Assembly (NCBI GenBank): GCA_017554835.1
Contig: JAFZHO010000039.1
Span: 1-64,000, forward strand
Length of the DNA stretch: 64,000 nucleotides
Direction: 5' to 3'
Source of the DNA: Clostridia bacterium
GTDB lineage: Bacteria; Bacillota; Clostridia; Oscillospirales; RGIG7773
The notes below the pieces were generated by a model that was given only the letters and a program-made list of their open reading frames with translations, searched no databases and was not told the origin of the DNA. How positions within the stretch are numbered: position 1 is the first letter of the stretch; every line of letters starts with the position of its first letter. Shown piece by piece: positions 7,572 through 15,676 of this stretch. Both the position numbers and the translations under genes were made by a program.

Positions 7572-8082
7572 GTCTTTTCAAAAGTATAAGAGAAGCAAAA
7601 ATCTTGATAAAATCCCCGATTATAAAGGGTAAAACCGAAGAAGTAAAAGCAAATAGAAGAGGGATTTTTCCAATATTCATATACCAAAGAGCGCCGAAAA
7701 TATAGCAGATTAAAAGCCCTGAACCCATTCCCAAAAAATTATAAAAAGGTCGGTTTTTGAATTTTCGGGAAAAGACCCCCGTAATAAAAGCCACGAAAAT
7801 ATACCCTATAATAAATCCGCCCGTAGGTCCGAATAAAACGGAAGGCCCCGCCATAAATCCGGCAAAAACGGGAATCCCCAAAAAACCAAGAAGAATATAT
7901 ATTATAACGCAAATCGAGCCCAAAACCTCACCGAGAAATCCCCCCGCGAGAAAAACTCCCAAAAGGGCAAGATTAAAAGGAATTGAAGAAAAAGGGGTAA
8001 CGAAACTTATCTGCGCGCAGACAGCGATGACTGCCACAAAAAAAGAACATATACAAATTTTATATAATCGTTTATTTTTCAT
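7552..8082 (-). CDS. bioY: BioY biotin ECF transporter S component
   Basis: A 176-residue membrane protein, the biotin-binding S subunit of an ECF importer. About six helices are visible, with the BioY-typical segments AQISFVTPFSSIPFNLALLG, GVFLAGGFLGEVLGS and FAGFMAGPSVLFGPTGGFIIGY. ATG 8082 is preferred, giving MKNKRLYKICICSFF and an 11-bp overlap with the upstream gene; the frame is open further to a TTG at 8130 with no better site. It is the last gene of an operon with a TtcA-like enzyme and an unknown protein. No EcfAT genes are adjacent, so it must share an energising module. Confidence 0.88.
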   Translation of the reverse strand: MKNKRLYKICICSFFVAVIAVCAQISFVTPFSSIPFNLALLGVFLAGGFLGEVLGSICVIIYILLGFLGIPVFAGFMAGPSVLFGPTGGFIIGYIFVAFITGVFSRKFKNRPFYNFLGMGSGLLICYIFGALWYMNIGKIPLLFAFTSSVLPFIIGDFIKIFASLILLKRLDKFIL

Positions 8083-8815
8083 TTGGAATTTCTGCTTTTT
8101 GGTATAAAAAAGCGTTTCCTTTCTTTCCAATTCGTATAATTACCCCTAAATAATACAAAATGTTTATAGAACATTGGGCAATTTTCTGAGAAAGCTTGAA
8201 TTTCTTTTTAAAATCGGCGGTGGTAAAAACCCCGTCAATATCTTTCAGAAGAGAAAGATATTGGGCTAGGTTTTCAAGAGGGATTTCCTCTATTATATTA
8301 ATAGGAAGTTTTTTTAGTTTTTTGCCACCCTTTTTTCTGTCCTCGCTATAACCGTCTAAAAGTCGGTATTCCTCAGTATCCAGAAGAATGACCCGAAAAG
8401 AGAGGTTGGGGTTTTTTAAAAAGGGTTTGATTTTATATAACTGAGGAAAAATGAAAAAAGCGTTGCCCTTCTGAGGAGAGATACGCCCTTTTTTAACCTC
8501 GGCAGTTTCGGGGTCTATCCAGCAGATGCGATTGGTTTTTGAAACGGGATAGATTATGGTTACTTTATTTTCTTTTAGAAAATATTCAAGCTTTTTTCGT
8601 ATAACGTTAAAATTTCCCGTCTGAATTTCAAAAATCTCACCGTCAACAACCGCATCGGCGAAAAAACTTCCGATTTTAATTTCCTGATTATTTATATCGG
8701 GGGAGATATAGTTTTTCAAGATGGCGTGGAGTGGCTTTTCCATAAGCCGACCGATAACGTCCTTTTCTCTTTCGTCCTGCTCCCACTGAGAAAAGGCGCG
8801 AAGAAATTTATCCAT
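8072..8815 (-). CDS. Conserved protein of unknown function, possible PD-(D/E)XK-like fold
   Basis: A 247-residue soluble protein. I recognise the general family pattern but no established function. ATG 8815 overlaps the end of the TtcA-like gene by 8 bp. The N-terminal part (residues about 40-75) has GSFFADAVVDGEIFEIQTGN: an Asp in a strand followed by E-x-Q, as in restriction-endonuclease-like folds where ExK is replaced by ExQ. The segments TIIYPVSKTNRICWIDPETAE and LLDTEEYRLLDGYSEDRKKG follow, each seen here around residues 95-170. The C-terminal 60 residues look like a winged helix. A nuclease or nucleic-acid role is inference only. Confidence 0.6.
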   Translation of the reverse strand: MDKFLRAFSQWEQDEREKDVIGRLMEKPLHAILKNYISPDINNQEIKIGSFFADAVVDGEIFEIQTGNFNVIRKKLEYFLKENKVTIIYPVSKTNRICWIDPETAEVKKGRISPQKGNAFFIFPQLYKIKPFLKNPNLSFRVILLDTEEYRLLDGYSEDRKKGGKKLKKLPINIIEEIPLENLAQYLSLLKDIDGVFTTADFKKKFKLSQKIAQCSINILYYLGVIIRIGKKGNAFLYQKAEIPNEK

Positions 8816-9536
8816 TTTTCTTGCCCCAGTCGTCAATATCGGCTCTTTCAAGAGCGCCGAAAATCTGCATCCGAAGATTTTTATAGTCTTTTTCAAGAGT
8901 TTTCAAAAGGGTTTTGATTTCTTCTCTCTTTGTTGTTTTATCGGCGGGACAAGCGCTTTGAACCACCTGGATATCTCTTCTTCTGATAAATCCTTTTATA
9001 TCACGCTCGTTGGCGTAAATAAGAGGCCTTATAACCGTTAAATCCTTTCGGGAAAGATAAGTAACAGGTTTAAAACAACCGATTCTGCCCTCGTAAAATA
9101 GGTTCATAACGAAGGTCTCAACCACGTCGTCAAAGTTATGGCCCAGAGCAAGTTTATTGGCGCCAAGTTCCTTGCAGGCATCGTGAAGAGCGCCCCGGCG
9201 CATTTTGGCGCAAAGAGAGCAGGGGTTGGTCTCTTTTCTTTCCTCGAAAATGATTTCGGCAATCTGGGTTTTTTTGATTATATATTGAACGTTAAGTTCC
9301 TCGCAAAGCTTTTTAACGCTATCAAAAGCGTGAGGGTCCTGGTCTTTGAAACCGTTATCAATTGTAACGGCGATGACCTCGTATTTTTTGGGATAGAAAA
9401 TCCGCATATGAGAGAGGGCAGATAAAATGGCAAGAGAGTCTTTTCCCCCCGAAACGCCAACAACGATTCGGTCTCCCTCGGAAATCATATTATAGTTTTC
9501 GATTGCTCTGCGGGTAAAGGATAACATTCTTTGCAT
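8808..9536 (-). CDS. ttcA: TtcA-like tRNA 2-thiocytidine synthetase
   Basis: A 242-residue PP-loop ATPase of the TtcA/TilS superfamily. The PP-loop VGVSGGKDSLAILSAL starts near residue 26. The pair CSLCAKMRRG (about 112) and a later Cys in SACPADKTTK are the three positions that hold the iron-sulfur cluster or thiol sulfur in TtcA, and LGHNFDDVVET follows. TtcA adenylates and thiolates C32 of certain tRNAs. It is shorter than the E. coli enzyme. GGAGAAA precedes ATG 9536. It is the first gene of the ttcA-unknown-bioY operon; start/stop overlaps suggest translational coupling with the next gene. Confidence 0.8.
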   Translation of the reverse strand: MQRMLSFTRRAIENYNMISEGDRIVVGVSGGKDSLAILSALSHMRIFYPKKYEVIAVTIDNGFKDQDPHAFDSVKKLCEELNVQYIIKKTQIAEIIFEERKETNPCSLCAKMRRGALHDACKELGANKLALGHNFDDVVETFVMNLFYEGRIGCFKPVTYLSRKDLTVIRPLIYANERDIKGFIRRRDIQVVQSACPADKTTKREEIKTLLKTLEKDYKNLRMQIFGALERADIDDWGKKNG

Positions 9537-9694
9537 ATTCTATATTTCTCCCATAAAAAGTCTTTTTATATATAATAACTTTTTTTAATAAATAAATCAA
9601 CCATAAATTGAAAGTTAGTATTCGGGAGTAAATGAGAGAAAAACGGCGAAAATGAGAGCAATTTAAGAACAGTTTAATTTTTTCAAAAAAAGTG

Positions 9695-9723
9695 TTGACA
9701 AAGGGGAAAAAGTATATTATAAT
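9695..9723 (+). promoter_or_regulatory. Sigma-A promoter of rplM-rpsI
   Basis: Perfect TTGACA (9695-9700) and TATAAT (9718-9723) with a 17-bp spacer, about 75 bp upstream of rplM. This is a strong constitutive promoter, as expected for ribosomal protein genes. The stretch 9537-9694 is AT-rich and shows nothing else. Confidence 0.9.
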
Positions 9724-9729
9724 CTAATT

Positions 9730-9790
9730 CGCACCTGTGAAAAGCAGGGATAATTATGTTTAAAATTATGTTTAAATAAACGAAGGAGGA
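9730..9790 (+). promoter_or_regulatory. Possible L13 autoregulatory leader
   Basis: The short rplM leader has a CCTG (9734-9737)/CAGG (9745-9748) hairpin with an A-rich loop just after the promoter. Two similar ATTATGTTTAAA stretches and the GAAGGAGG site follow. L13 leaders that bind the protein product are known in Firmicutes; assignment here rests on position and one small hairpin. Confidence 0.35.
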
Positions 9791-9796
9791 CTACCA

Positions 9797-10228
9797 ATGT
9801 CAACTTACATGGCTAAAAAAGAAACCATTAATAGAAAATGGTATATCATTGATGCAGCCGGAAAACCTCTTGGTAGAGTTGCTACTCAGGTTGCAACTAT
9901 TTTAAGAGGTAAACATACTCCAGAATTTACTCCAAACGTAGATTGCGGAGATAATGTTATCGTTATCAACTGCGCAAAAGTTGTGCTTACCGGAAACAAA
10001 CTTGAGGATAAATATTATTATCGTCATACTGGCTATATCGGCGGCCTTAAATCCGTTAAGTATAAAACCCTTATGGCAAACAAACCCGAAATGGCTATGA
10101 TGCTTGCTGTTAAAGGCATGCTTCCAAAGAACTCCATCGGACGTTCAAGCCTAACCAGACTTCGCGTTTATAGAGATGACCAGCACGAGCAGGCAGCTCA
10201 GAAACCAGAAGTTTGGAATATTGACTAA
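9797..10228 (+). CDS. rplM: 50S ribosomal protein L13
   Basis: A 143-residue protein of normal length for L13, which binds 23S rRNA early in 50S assembly. Recognisable stretches are WYIIDAAGKPLGRVATQVA, LRGKHTPEFTPNVDCGDNV and GMLPKNSIGR. The start ATG follows GAAGGAGG by eight bases. It is the first gene of the two-gene rplM-rpsI operon with a strong promoter. In many Firmicutes this pair follows rplQ-ecfAAT-truA, but here it is roughly 46 kb from rplQ. Confidence 0.97.
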   Translation: MSTYMAKKETINRKWYIIDAAGKPLGRVATQVATILRGKHTPEFTPNVDCGDNVIVINCAKVVLTGNKLEDKYYYRHTGYIGGLKSVKYKTLMANKPEMAMMLAVKGMLPKNSIGRSSLTRLRVYRDDQHEQAAQKPEVWNID

Positions 10229-10243
10229 TAGGAGGTTTTAACT

Positions 10244-10642
10244 ATGTACGAGAATAAAGGTTATTTCTACGGTACAGGCAGAAGAAAATCTTCTGTTGCA
10301 AGAGTTAGACTTTTGCCAGGAACCGGTAAAATCACTATCAATAAAAGAGATATCGACGAATATTTCGGTCTTGAGACTCTAAAAGTTATCACCAGACAGC
10401 CCCTAGTTCTAACAGGAACAGAAGGCAAATATGACGTAATCGTAAAAACTGTTGGTGGTGGCGTATCAGGTCAGGCAGGCGCAATCCGTCACGGAATCGC
10501 AAGAGCACTTTTAGTTGCAGATGCAAACTTCCGTCCAGCTTTGAAAAAAGCAGGATTCCTAACTCGTGACCCAAGAATGAAAGAACGTAAGAAATACGGT
10601 CTTAAAGCTGCTCGTCGCGCTCCACAGTTCTCAAAGAGATAA
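10244..10642 (+). CDS. rpsI: 30S ribosomal protein S9
   Basis: A 132-residue S9, with [19 protein letters not shown] at the N terminus, [19 protein letters not shown] in the middle and the conserved basic C-terminal tail ending [12 protein letters not shown], which reaches the P-site tRNA. Fifteen bases separate it from rplM, with AGGAGG in the gap. The operon ends in the terminator at 10664. Confidence 0.97.
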   Translation: MYENKGYFYGTGRRKSSVARVRLLPGTGKITINKRDIDEYFGLETLKVITRQPLVLTGTEGKYDVIVKTVGGGVSGQAGAIRHGIARALLVADANFRPALKKAGFLTRDPRMKERKKYGLKAARRAPQFSKR

Positions 10643-10663
10643 TTATTTTATCAGAGAAAATTT

Positions 10664-10695
10664 CAGCACTCACTTTTTGTGGGTGCTGTTTTTTT
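10664..10695 (+). terminator. Terminator of rplM-rpsI
   Basis: CAGCACTCAC pairs with GTGGGTGCTG (10 bp, one wobble), followed by seven T. Confidence 0.9.
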
Positions 10696-10781
10696 ATAGC
10701 GAAAACTACCCTGATTAAGTGCGAGATGCTTTTCATTTGTGAATAAAGCACATATTTTTATATTAATATTATAAAAACATA

Positions 10782-10810
10782 TTGATTTTTTCCATATTTG
10801 CAGATATAAT
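10782..10810 (+). promoter_or_regulatory. Sigma-A promoter of the SLH protein gene
   Basis: TTGATT (10782-10787) and TATAAT (10805-10810) with a 17-bp spacer, 50 bp upstream of the start codon. Confidence 0.75.
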
Positions 10811-10859
10811 CATTATATACACTTTAACTAAATGAAACATTAAAAGGAAGGTGTCCAAA

Positions 10860-13835
10860 ATGAAGAGAATTTTCTCAGCGCTACTTGTTATTTGCATGAT
10901 TTTTTCAGTGATGGCAAGTGCAACGGCTCAGGTATTTGCGGTAGATGTTTCTTCTCCGAAGAATATCTTTTATGCAAAATACATAGGCGAAAACGCTGAC
11001 GGAGAATACGAGGGCGAAACCCCCGTTATCGACGGCGTTATTAATCCAAATGAATGGATTGAGTCTGATTTTCAGGCATGGCCAAAAGAAGCAGGAAACG
11101 ATATTGCTTTCTATTATGACGAAGAAAATATCTATATCGCAACCAGAATGCTTAACGAAGAAATAAATATTCCGTATTATCCTAACGGCTACCATAGAAC
11201 AGCGGACAGATTTCTTTTATGGATCGATCCATATGATGAGGATAAGGAACCATCTCCCGTTGCAAACTATTTTATGGAATTCCATACTGAATACGTTGAA
11301 TTGAATCAATACGGCAACTATAATACCCATCATTATATAGCCGGTAGTCTTGGACCATCCATTGCTCCCGGGTTAAACTACTACGACGTAGAGTGCAAGG
11401 CGAATACTGATGATATCTTCAATAAACTTTACGAAGAATTAGGCGCCAAGGGCTTGAAAGAGCTTATTACTTTTGAGAACGATGAACCTTGGGGATTTGA
11501 GGTTCCAAACGGCGTTTGGGAAGTTGAGTATAAAATTCCTTTCGGACTTATAAATATTCTTGACGTGGAAAACGACGTTATTCGCACCGATACTGAAGAC
11601 TGGGGAACATATATTGCTTTCTCAGGATGGCGTCTTGAAACGAAGGACGTATGCAAGGAGCATACTATAACCTTGCCAAACTATTCTGATACTATTCACC
11701 ATACCAGTGAATACGTTGCAGGCAGAAATAGAAGATCATTCGATTATGCGGCTTGCTATTTTTCAGATGCAAGACCCGGCGAAAAACCCGCTAACCCAAA
11801 TAGCAAAGCATTAGGCGATATTAACCCATCAGGTGAGATTGAAAGATCTATGGAAGAAGCTGACGGATGGGCAAAAGAAAAAATCTCATCAAAAATTACC
11901 GTTAACGGTAAACTTGACGAGGCAGCTTGGAACCTAAGCAAAACTCCTATCCAGAATCCAAGCAACGAATTTGATTCATATTACGACGTTCAGTGGGATG
12001 ATAAATATCTTTATATCGCAGTAGACACAGGGGACACAAGCGTTTCCACTCCTGAAACACTTAATTTTGATCAATTGAACGAACTACCTATTGCTGAATT
12101 TGATAATATCAGAATTGATATCGACCCAAATTCATCAAGAGACGGACTTGAACTTTCTGAAAGAGCAATAAGCATCCATCTTCCAAGAGCTGCTCAGGGC
12201 GAAGAAGAATATAAAATCGGCGCCGCAAACGGCAGAAACTGGAACGGTTCCGACTTTATAAAAGGTCTTGCTTTTAACTATGATATGAAGGTCAGATATA
12301 CTAACGCTCTTACCGAAGGCGAATCATGGAAAGCAGAAATTGCTATTCCGTGGGAAATGTTCAATAAAACTCCAAACGCTATCTTCCCAACTACTACTCC
12401 TGAACTTCTTATCGGGGATGACGTTGAAATCAATATTTCTTATATGAACTCTATCAGAGCAAAAGAGATCCTTTATAACGAAGTGGTTTCAGGGGAAGAA
12501 ATCGTTATTGTAACCGAAGAAAATACTATTATTGCTCCCGCTTATAACACGGTTGCTCCTGTTGCTCAGCCATATACTTATAAATTCTTGAGAATGGTAG
12601 AGGACGAGGGCGAATTCTCAAAAGAAGTTGATGGTTATACCGTAACGTTCAAGGTAGATGATAAATTCCTTGACCAGAATACTTACGGATTAGTATATAG
12701 ATTTGATGCTACGAATCCGGAACAATATTTTGCAAACGTTGAAATCCCCGTTTCATCACTTAACAGACAGAATTACCGTTCATACTATATTGATTTTATA
12801 AACGGTATTCAAATAGAAATTCCATCGGGACTTTTGACCAATAACCTGATTAAAGGTGATAAATCAATTTCTCTTGATGATAAAGTAGTATTCAGTATTA
12901 ATAAATGCGAGGCGTTTTTGGAACCTCACGTTACCGTTGATATTACTATTAACGGCAAACCTATTTACCCCGAAACTCCGTTTAAGTTGACTTACCCACT
13001 TGATATTAATGCTCCAACAACTGAATATGAAGCTAAGGGACTTGAACTTAGAGATGCAGATGGCCAGGTTTATCCACTTACAAACGTTAAGTTCGTTGAT
13101 AAATATTCAGTTGAAAAAGATCCTTATACAGGAGAAGAATTCAAAACCTGTACAGATAGAAAGTATATCGTTAAAACCACTCTAAGCGGAACTTATGGTA
13201 TGGCTATATACGAAACTTCTGCAAATGATATCGAGGGCTGGTTCAAACCATACGTTGAAAAAGTTATGAAATACGGCTTGATGAAAGGTTACGACGAAGG
13301 CGGAATCAAATTCAAACCAAATCAGAACATTTCAAGAGCAGAGGTTGCAACTTTAGTTATGAGACTTACTCAGAAATCAGTTGAAATCCCTGAAAACGGC
13401 GAAAAATTCGTTGACGTTAAAAATAACGACTGGTTCAACACAATAGTTTACAGAGCTAAAGAACTTGGCTTCGTTAACGGCGTTGGAAACGGCAAATTCG
13501 ATCCAAACGCTCCTATCACAAGAGGTGACTTCTTCACTCTAATCGAAAGAGCATTGACTAAGATGGATATCGACTTTAAAGATTCTGACCATGCTCTATT
13601 CTCTCAGACGTTCGGTAAAACTGACTATAATATGTTCTCAGAAAACAGAGGCGGTAGATACGCATATGCTTACGCAGGCGCAGTATTCTGCTTCTCAAAC
13701 GGCATCGTAGTTGGTAACGAAGAAGCTCCCGGCCAGTTCTGGATGAGACCTGAAAGAGCTATCACAAGAGCGGAAATCGCTACTTTGGTTGCTAAATTGA
13801 TGGATAACTTCATCGTTCCTCAGGCAAATAAATAA
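10860..13835 (+). CDS. S-layer-type protein with tandem CBM9-like domains and three SLH domains
   Basis: A 991-residue secreted protein. A signal peptide (KRIFSALLVICMIFSVMASA, cleavage probably after VFA near residue 27) is followed by two beta-sandwich domains with the carbohydrate-binding CBM9-like pattern (about 35-300 and 340-600). Their cores are 'DGVINPNEW...AFYYDEENIYIATRM' and 'NGKLDEAAW...VQWDDKYLYIAVDT'. A beta-rich linker follows, then three SLH domains (about 795-985; ISRAEVATLVMRL, ITRGDFFTLIERA, ITRAEIATLVAKL) that tether it to wall polymers. ATG 10860 is chosen because AAGGAAGG lies at the right distance; GTG 10851 abuts the site. It may be the main S-layer protein or a surface glycan binder. 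Confidence 0.85.
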   Translation: MKRIFSALLVICMIFSVMASATAQVFAVDVSSPKNIFYAKYIGENADGEYEGETPVIDGVINPNEWIESDFQAWPKEAGNDIAFYYDEENIYIATRMLNEEINIPYYPNGYHRTADRFLLWIDPYDEDKEPSPVANYFMEFHTEYVELNQYGNYNTHHYIAGSLGPSIAPGLNYYDVECKANTDDIFNKLYEELGAKGLKELITFENDEPWGFEVPNGVWEVEYKIPFGLINILDVENDVIRTDTEDWGTYIAFSGWRLETKDVCKEHTITLPNYSDTIHHTSEYVAGRNRRSFDYAACYFSDARPGEKPANPNSKALGDINPSGEIERSMEEADGWAKEKISSKITVNGKLDEAAWNLSKTPIQNPSNEFDSYYDVQWDDKYLYIAVDTGDTSVSTPETLNFDQLNELPIAEFDNIRIDIDPNSSRDGLELSERAISIHLPRAAQGEEEYKIGAANGRNWNGSDFIKGLAFNYDMKVRYTNALTEGESWKAEIAIPWEMFNKTPNAIFPTTTPELLIGDDVEINISYMNSIRAKEILYNEVVSGEEIVIVTEENTIIAPAYNTVAPVAQPYTYKFLRMVEDEGEFSKEVDGYTVTFKVDDKFLDQNTYGLVYRFDATNPEQYFANVEIPVSSLNRQNYRSYYIDFINGIQIEIPSGLLTNNLIKGDKSISLDDKVVFSINKCEAFLEPHVTVDITINGKPIYPETPFKLTYPLDINAPTTEYEAKGLELRDADGQVYPLTNVKFVDKYSVEKDPYTGEEFKTCTDRKYIVKTTLSGTYGMAIYETSANDIEGWFKPYVEKVMKYGLMKGYDEGGIKFKPNQNISRAEVATLVMRLTQKSVEIPENGEKFVDVKNNDWFNTIVYRAKELGFVNGVGNGKFDPNAPITRGDFFTLIERALTKMDIDFKDSDHALFSQTFGKTDYNMFSENRGGRYAYAYAGAVFCFSNGIVVGNEEAPGQFWMRPERAITRAEIATLVAKLMDNFIVPQANK

Positions 13836-13850
13836 TTAGATTTTTTAATA

Positions 13851-13885
13851 AAAACAGACGTGCATTGGGGCACGTCTGTTTTGCT
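13851..13885 (+). terminator. Terminator after SLH protein gene
   Basis: AAAACAGACGTGC (13851-13863) pairs perfectly with GCACGTCTGTTTT (13870-13882) across a short loop. Confidence 0.8.
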
Positions 13886-13949
13886 CTATTGACTTATTTT
13901 TTTAGAGGGTTTATAATTTAAAAAAACATATTTAAAGGAGTTTTTAATA

Positions 13950-14669
13950 ATGAAAAGATACCTGGAAAAAGTATTTTCCGATATAAAAATCGACGAGGAT
14001 ATTACCTATGCGGTTTTGCCCGGACTTGACGAGCCCCACGAAGAAAGAGAATATAAATTCGACGTTTACTATTCCGAAAGCGATACCGAGAAAAAACGCC
14101 GTGGAATTATTGTTGTTCACGGTGGCGGATTTTGGGCAGGTGATAAAAAGCAGCCCTATATAGTTACTTTGTGCAATCTTTTTGCTCAATACGGCTACGT
14201 TTCTTTCTCCGTTGATTATAGACTATTTTCAAGAGAAACAAGACCTGAATTTTGCGGCGGAGCTCCCGTTGCGGCAGTTGATATTGAACTTCTTCGTAAA
14301 TTCCTTTTCGAAAACGCAGAAAAATTCAATCTTGATACCGAAAACCTTTACATAAGCGGTGGAAGCGCAGGGGGAATGGGTTCTCTTGAAGCCGCAAAAT
14401 TATATAAAGGTTATAACGCCATGGTAAACCTATGGGGAACCTATAAAGATGCTCAGTGTCCGACGGATTTTATACCTACTTTTCTTGTTCACGGAACGGT
14501 GGATAAAGATGTTGACTATAATTTCAGCGTGGAATTTTTCAAAAAACTTAAAGAAAATAATATTCCCTGCGAATTGATTACTCTTGAAGATGCGGGTCAT
14601 ACGGCTATCCATAGACTTCCCGATTTTGAAGATAAGATGATAAAATTTATGAACGATTTTGCAAAGTAA
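13950..14669 (+). CDS. Alpha/beta hydrolase (HSL/esterase-like)
   Basis: A 239-residue cytoplasmic serine hydrolase. It has the oxyanion-hole motif VVHGGGFWAGDK (about residue 53), the nucleophile elbow GGSAGGMGS (about 135), an acid in HGTVDKDVDYN (about 190) and the catalytic His in EDAGHTAIHR (about 215). This is the complete triad and HGGG layout of the hormone-sensitive-lipase/carboxylesterase group. The substrate cannot be read from sequence; acetylated sugars or small esters are plausible. It has its own Shine-Dalgarno (AAAGGAG) and ends at a terminator shared with the convergent regulator gene. Confidence 0.85.
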   Translation: MKRYLEKVFSDIKIDEDITYAVLPGLDEPHEEREYKFDVYYSESDTEKKRRGIIVVHGGGFWAGDKKQPYIVTLCNLFAQYGYVSFSVDYRLFSRETRPEFCGGAPVAAVDIELLRKFLFENAEKFNLDTENLYISGGSAGGMGSLEAAKLYKGYNAMVNLWGTYKDAQCPTDFIPTFLVHGTVDKDVDYNFSVEFFKKLKENNIPCELITLEDAGHTAIHRLPDFEDKMIKFMNDFAK

Positions 14670-14671
14670 CT

Positions 14672-14704
14672 AAAAAACCCTTCAACAAAAGTTGAAGGGT
14701 TTTA
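14672..14704 (+). terminator. Bidirectional terminator between hydrolase and XRE regulator
   Basis: AAAACCCTTCAAC and GTTGAAGGGTTTT form a perfect stem with A and T runs on the two sides, between convergent genes ending at 14669 and 14707. Confidence 0.88.
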
Positions 14705-14706
14705 TA

Positions 14707-15015
14707 TTATTTGCTTAAGCGTTCTGCCGTATTAATTAATATTTCCAAATCCGACGCCGACATATTTCGTGTCAGATTATATAATCTCTGCACAAGCTGA
14801 GGTTCAATAACGTCTTCATCAAAAAACTCTTTTGGCGTTACTCCAAGATATTCGCAAATATAAAGTAATTCACTCAATGACGGCAGAGACCTGCCGGAAG
14901 ATATGCTTTGAATATAGCTTTTACTATGTCCAAGGTCGGTGCTCATTCTATATTCAGATATATTCTTTTTTATTCTTAATGCAGATATACGCTCCCGAAT
15001 AAATTGCAAATCCAT
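14707..15015 (-). CDS. XRE-family transcriptional regulator
   Basis: A 102-residue helix-turn-helix protein. The HTH lies around residues 6-60, with the recognition region DLGHSKSYIQSISSGRSLPS followed by LSELLYICEYLGVTPKEFFD. The C-terminal 35 residues (LYNLTRNMSASDLEILINTA) resemble the dimerising tail of small clostridial Cro/C1 proteins. ATG 15015 is chosen because AGAGGTGG precedes it; the GTG nine bases upstream lies inside that box. It is divergent from the SLOG-family gene, and four CGGTA/TACCG boxes lie between them, so it probably represses both (inference). Confidence 0.85.
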   Translation of the reverse strand: MDLQFIRERISALRIKKNISEYRMSTDLGHSKSYIQSISSGRSLPSLSELLYICEYLGVTPKEFFDEDVIEPQLVQRLYNLTRNMSASDLEILINTAERLSK

Positions 15016-15053
15016 TATTACCACCTCTTTTTATTATTTTATAATGATTTTAG

Positions 15054-15111
15054 CGGTAATATTCACGATAAAACTACCGATTATAATTGATATTTACCGT
15101 TAATAGCGGTA
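15054..15111. promoter_or_regulatory. Operator-like cluster of CGGTA/TACCG boxes
   Basis: Four pentamers lie in the divergent intergenic region: CGGTA 15054-15058, TACCG 15075-15079, TACCG 15095-15099 and CGGTA 15107-15111. They form two inverted pairs with starts about 20 bp apart, i.e. near two helical turns; the second pair is a TACCG-N7-CGGTA palindrome. They flank TATAAT-like elements. A dimeric HTH regulator such as the adjacent XRE protein is the obvious binder. Confidence 0.5.
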
Positions 15112-15158
15112 TAATTGTAATTAAATTATAACAATACGCAGTAATGAGGTGGGGGAAT

Positions 15159-15635
15159 ATGTTCGACGTATACACGGTTGCTTTTTTCGGACATAGATAT
15201 ATTGATAATTTCTTAAAAATTGAAAAACTTCTTGAAAAACATATCAGAAATATCCTGAATGAAAAGCAATACGTAGATTTTTTAGTTGGCAGAAACGGAG
15301 ATTTTGACCGAATTGCCGCTTCCTGTGTCCGACGTATTCAAAAGAATTTCAGAAACGATAACAGTTCTTTAACTCTTGTTTTGCCATACCGCCTTGCTGA
15401 ATATGCTAATAACGAGAAATATTTTCAAAATTATTATTCCCATATTGAAATTTCATATAATGCTTCAATTTCTCATCCGAAATCCGCAATACAAATACGG
15501 AACAAGGAAATGGTTGACAGAGCCGATTTAATTATATTTTACGTGGAGCATAATCACGGCGGCGCATATAAAACCCTCAGATATGCCATCGGACAAAAAA
15601 AGCAATTTATTAACCTTAAAGATTATATAACATAA
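15159..15635 (+). CDS. SLOG (YspA/YpsA-like) family protein
   Basis: A 158-residue Rossmann-like protein. The N terminus VYTVAFFGHRYID matches the SLOG signature 'F-x-G-H-R'. FLVGRNGDFDRIAASCVRRI holds the second signature of a glycine turn and an Asp, and RADLIIFYVEHNHGGAYKTL the third. SLOG domains bind nucleotides or their derivatives; some act in stress or phage-defence signalling, many have no known role. ATG 15159 is chosen because GAGGTGGGGGA precedes it; ATG 15144 has no site. Divergent from the XRE regulator with shared operator-like boxes. Confidence 0.75.
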   Translation: MFDVYTVAFFGHRYIDNFLKIEKLLEKHIRNILNEKQYVDFLVGRNGDFDRIAASCVRRIQKNFRNDNSSLTLVLPYRLAEYANNEKYFQNYYSHIEISYNASISHPKSAIQIRNKEMVDRADLIIFYVEHNHGGAYKTLRYAIGQKKQFINLKDYIT

Positions 15636-15644
15636 GAAGACAAT

Positions 15645-15675
15645 AAAAACCCTCGGATTTCTCCGAGGGTTTTAT
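15645..15675 (+). terminator. Bidirectional terminator between SLOG gene and M23 peptidase
   Basis: AAAACCCTCGGA-TTTC-TCCGAGGGTTTT is a perfect 12-bp stem between convergent genes. Confidence 0.9.
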
Positions 15676-15676
15676 A

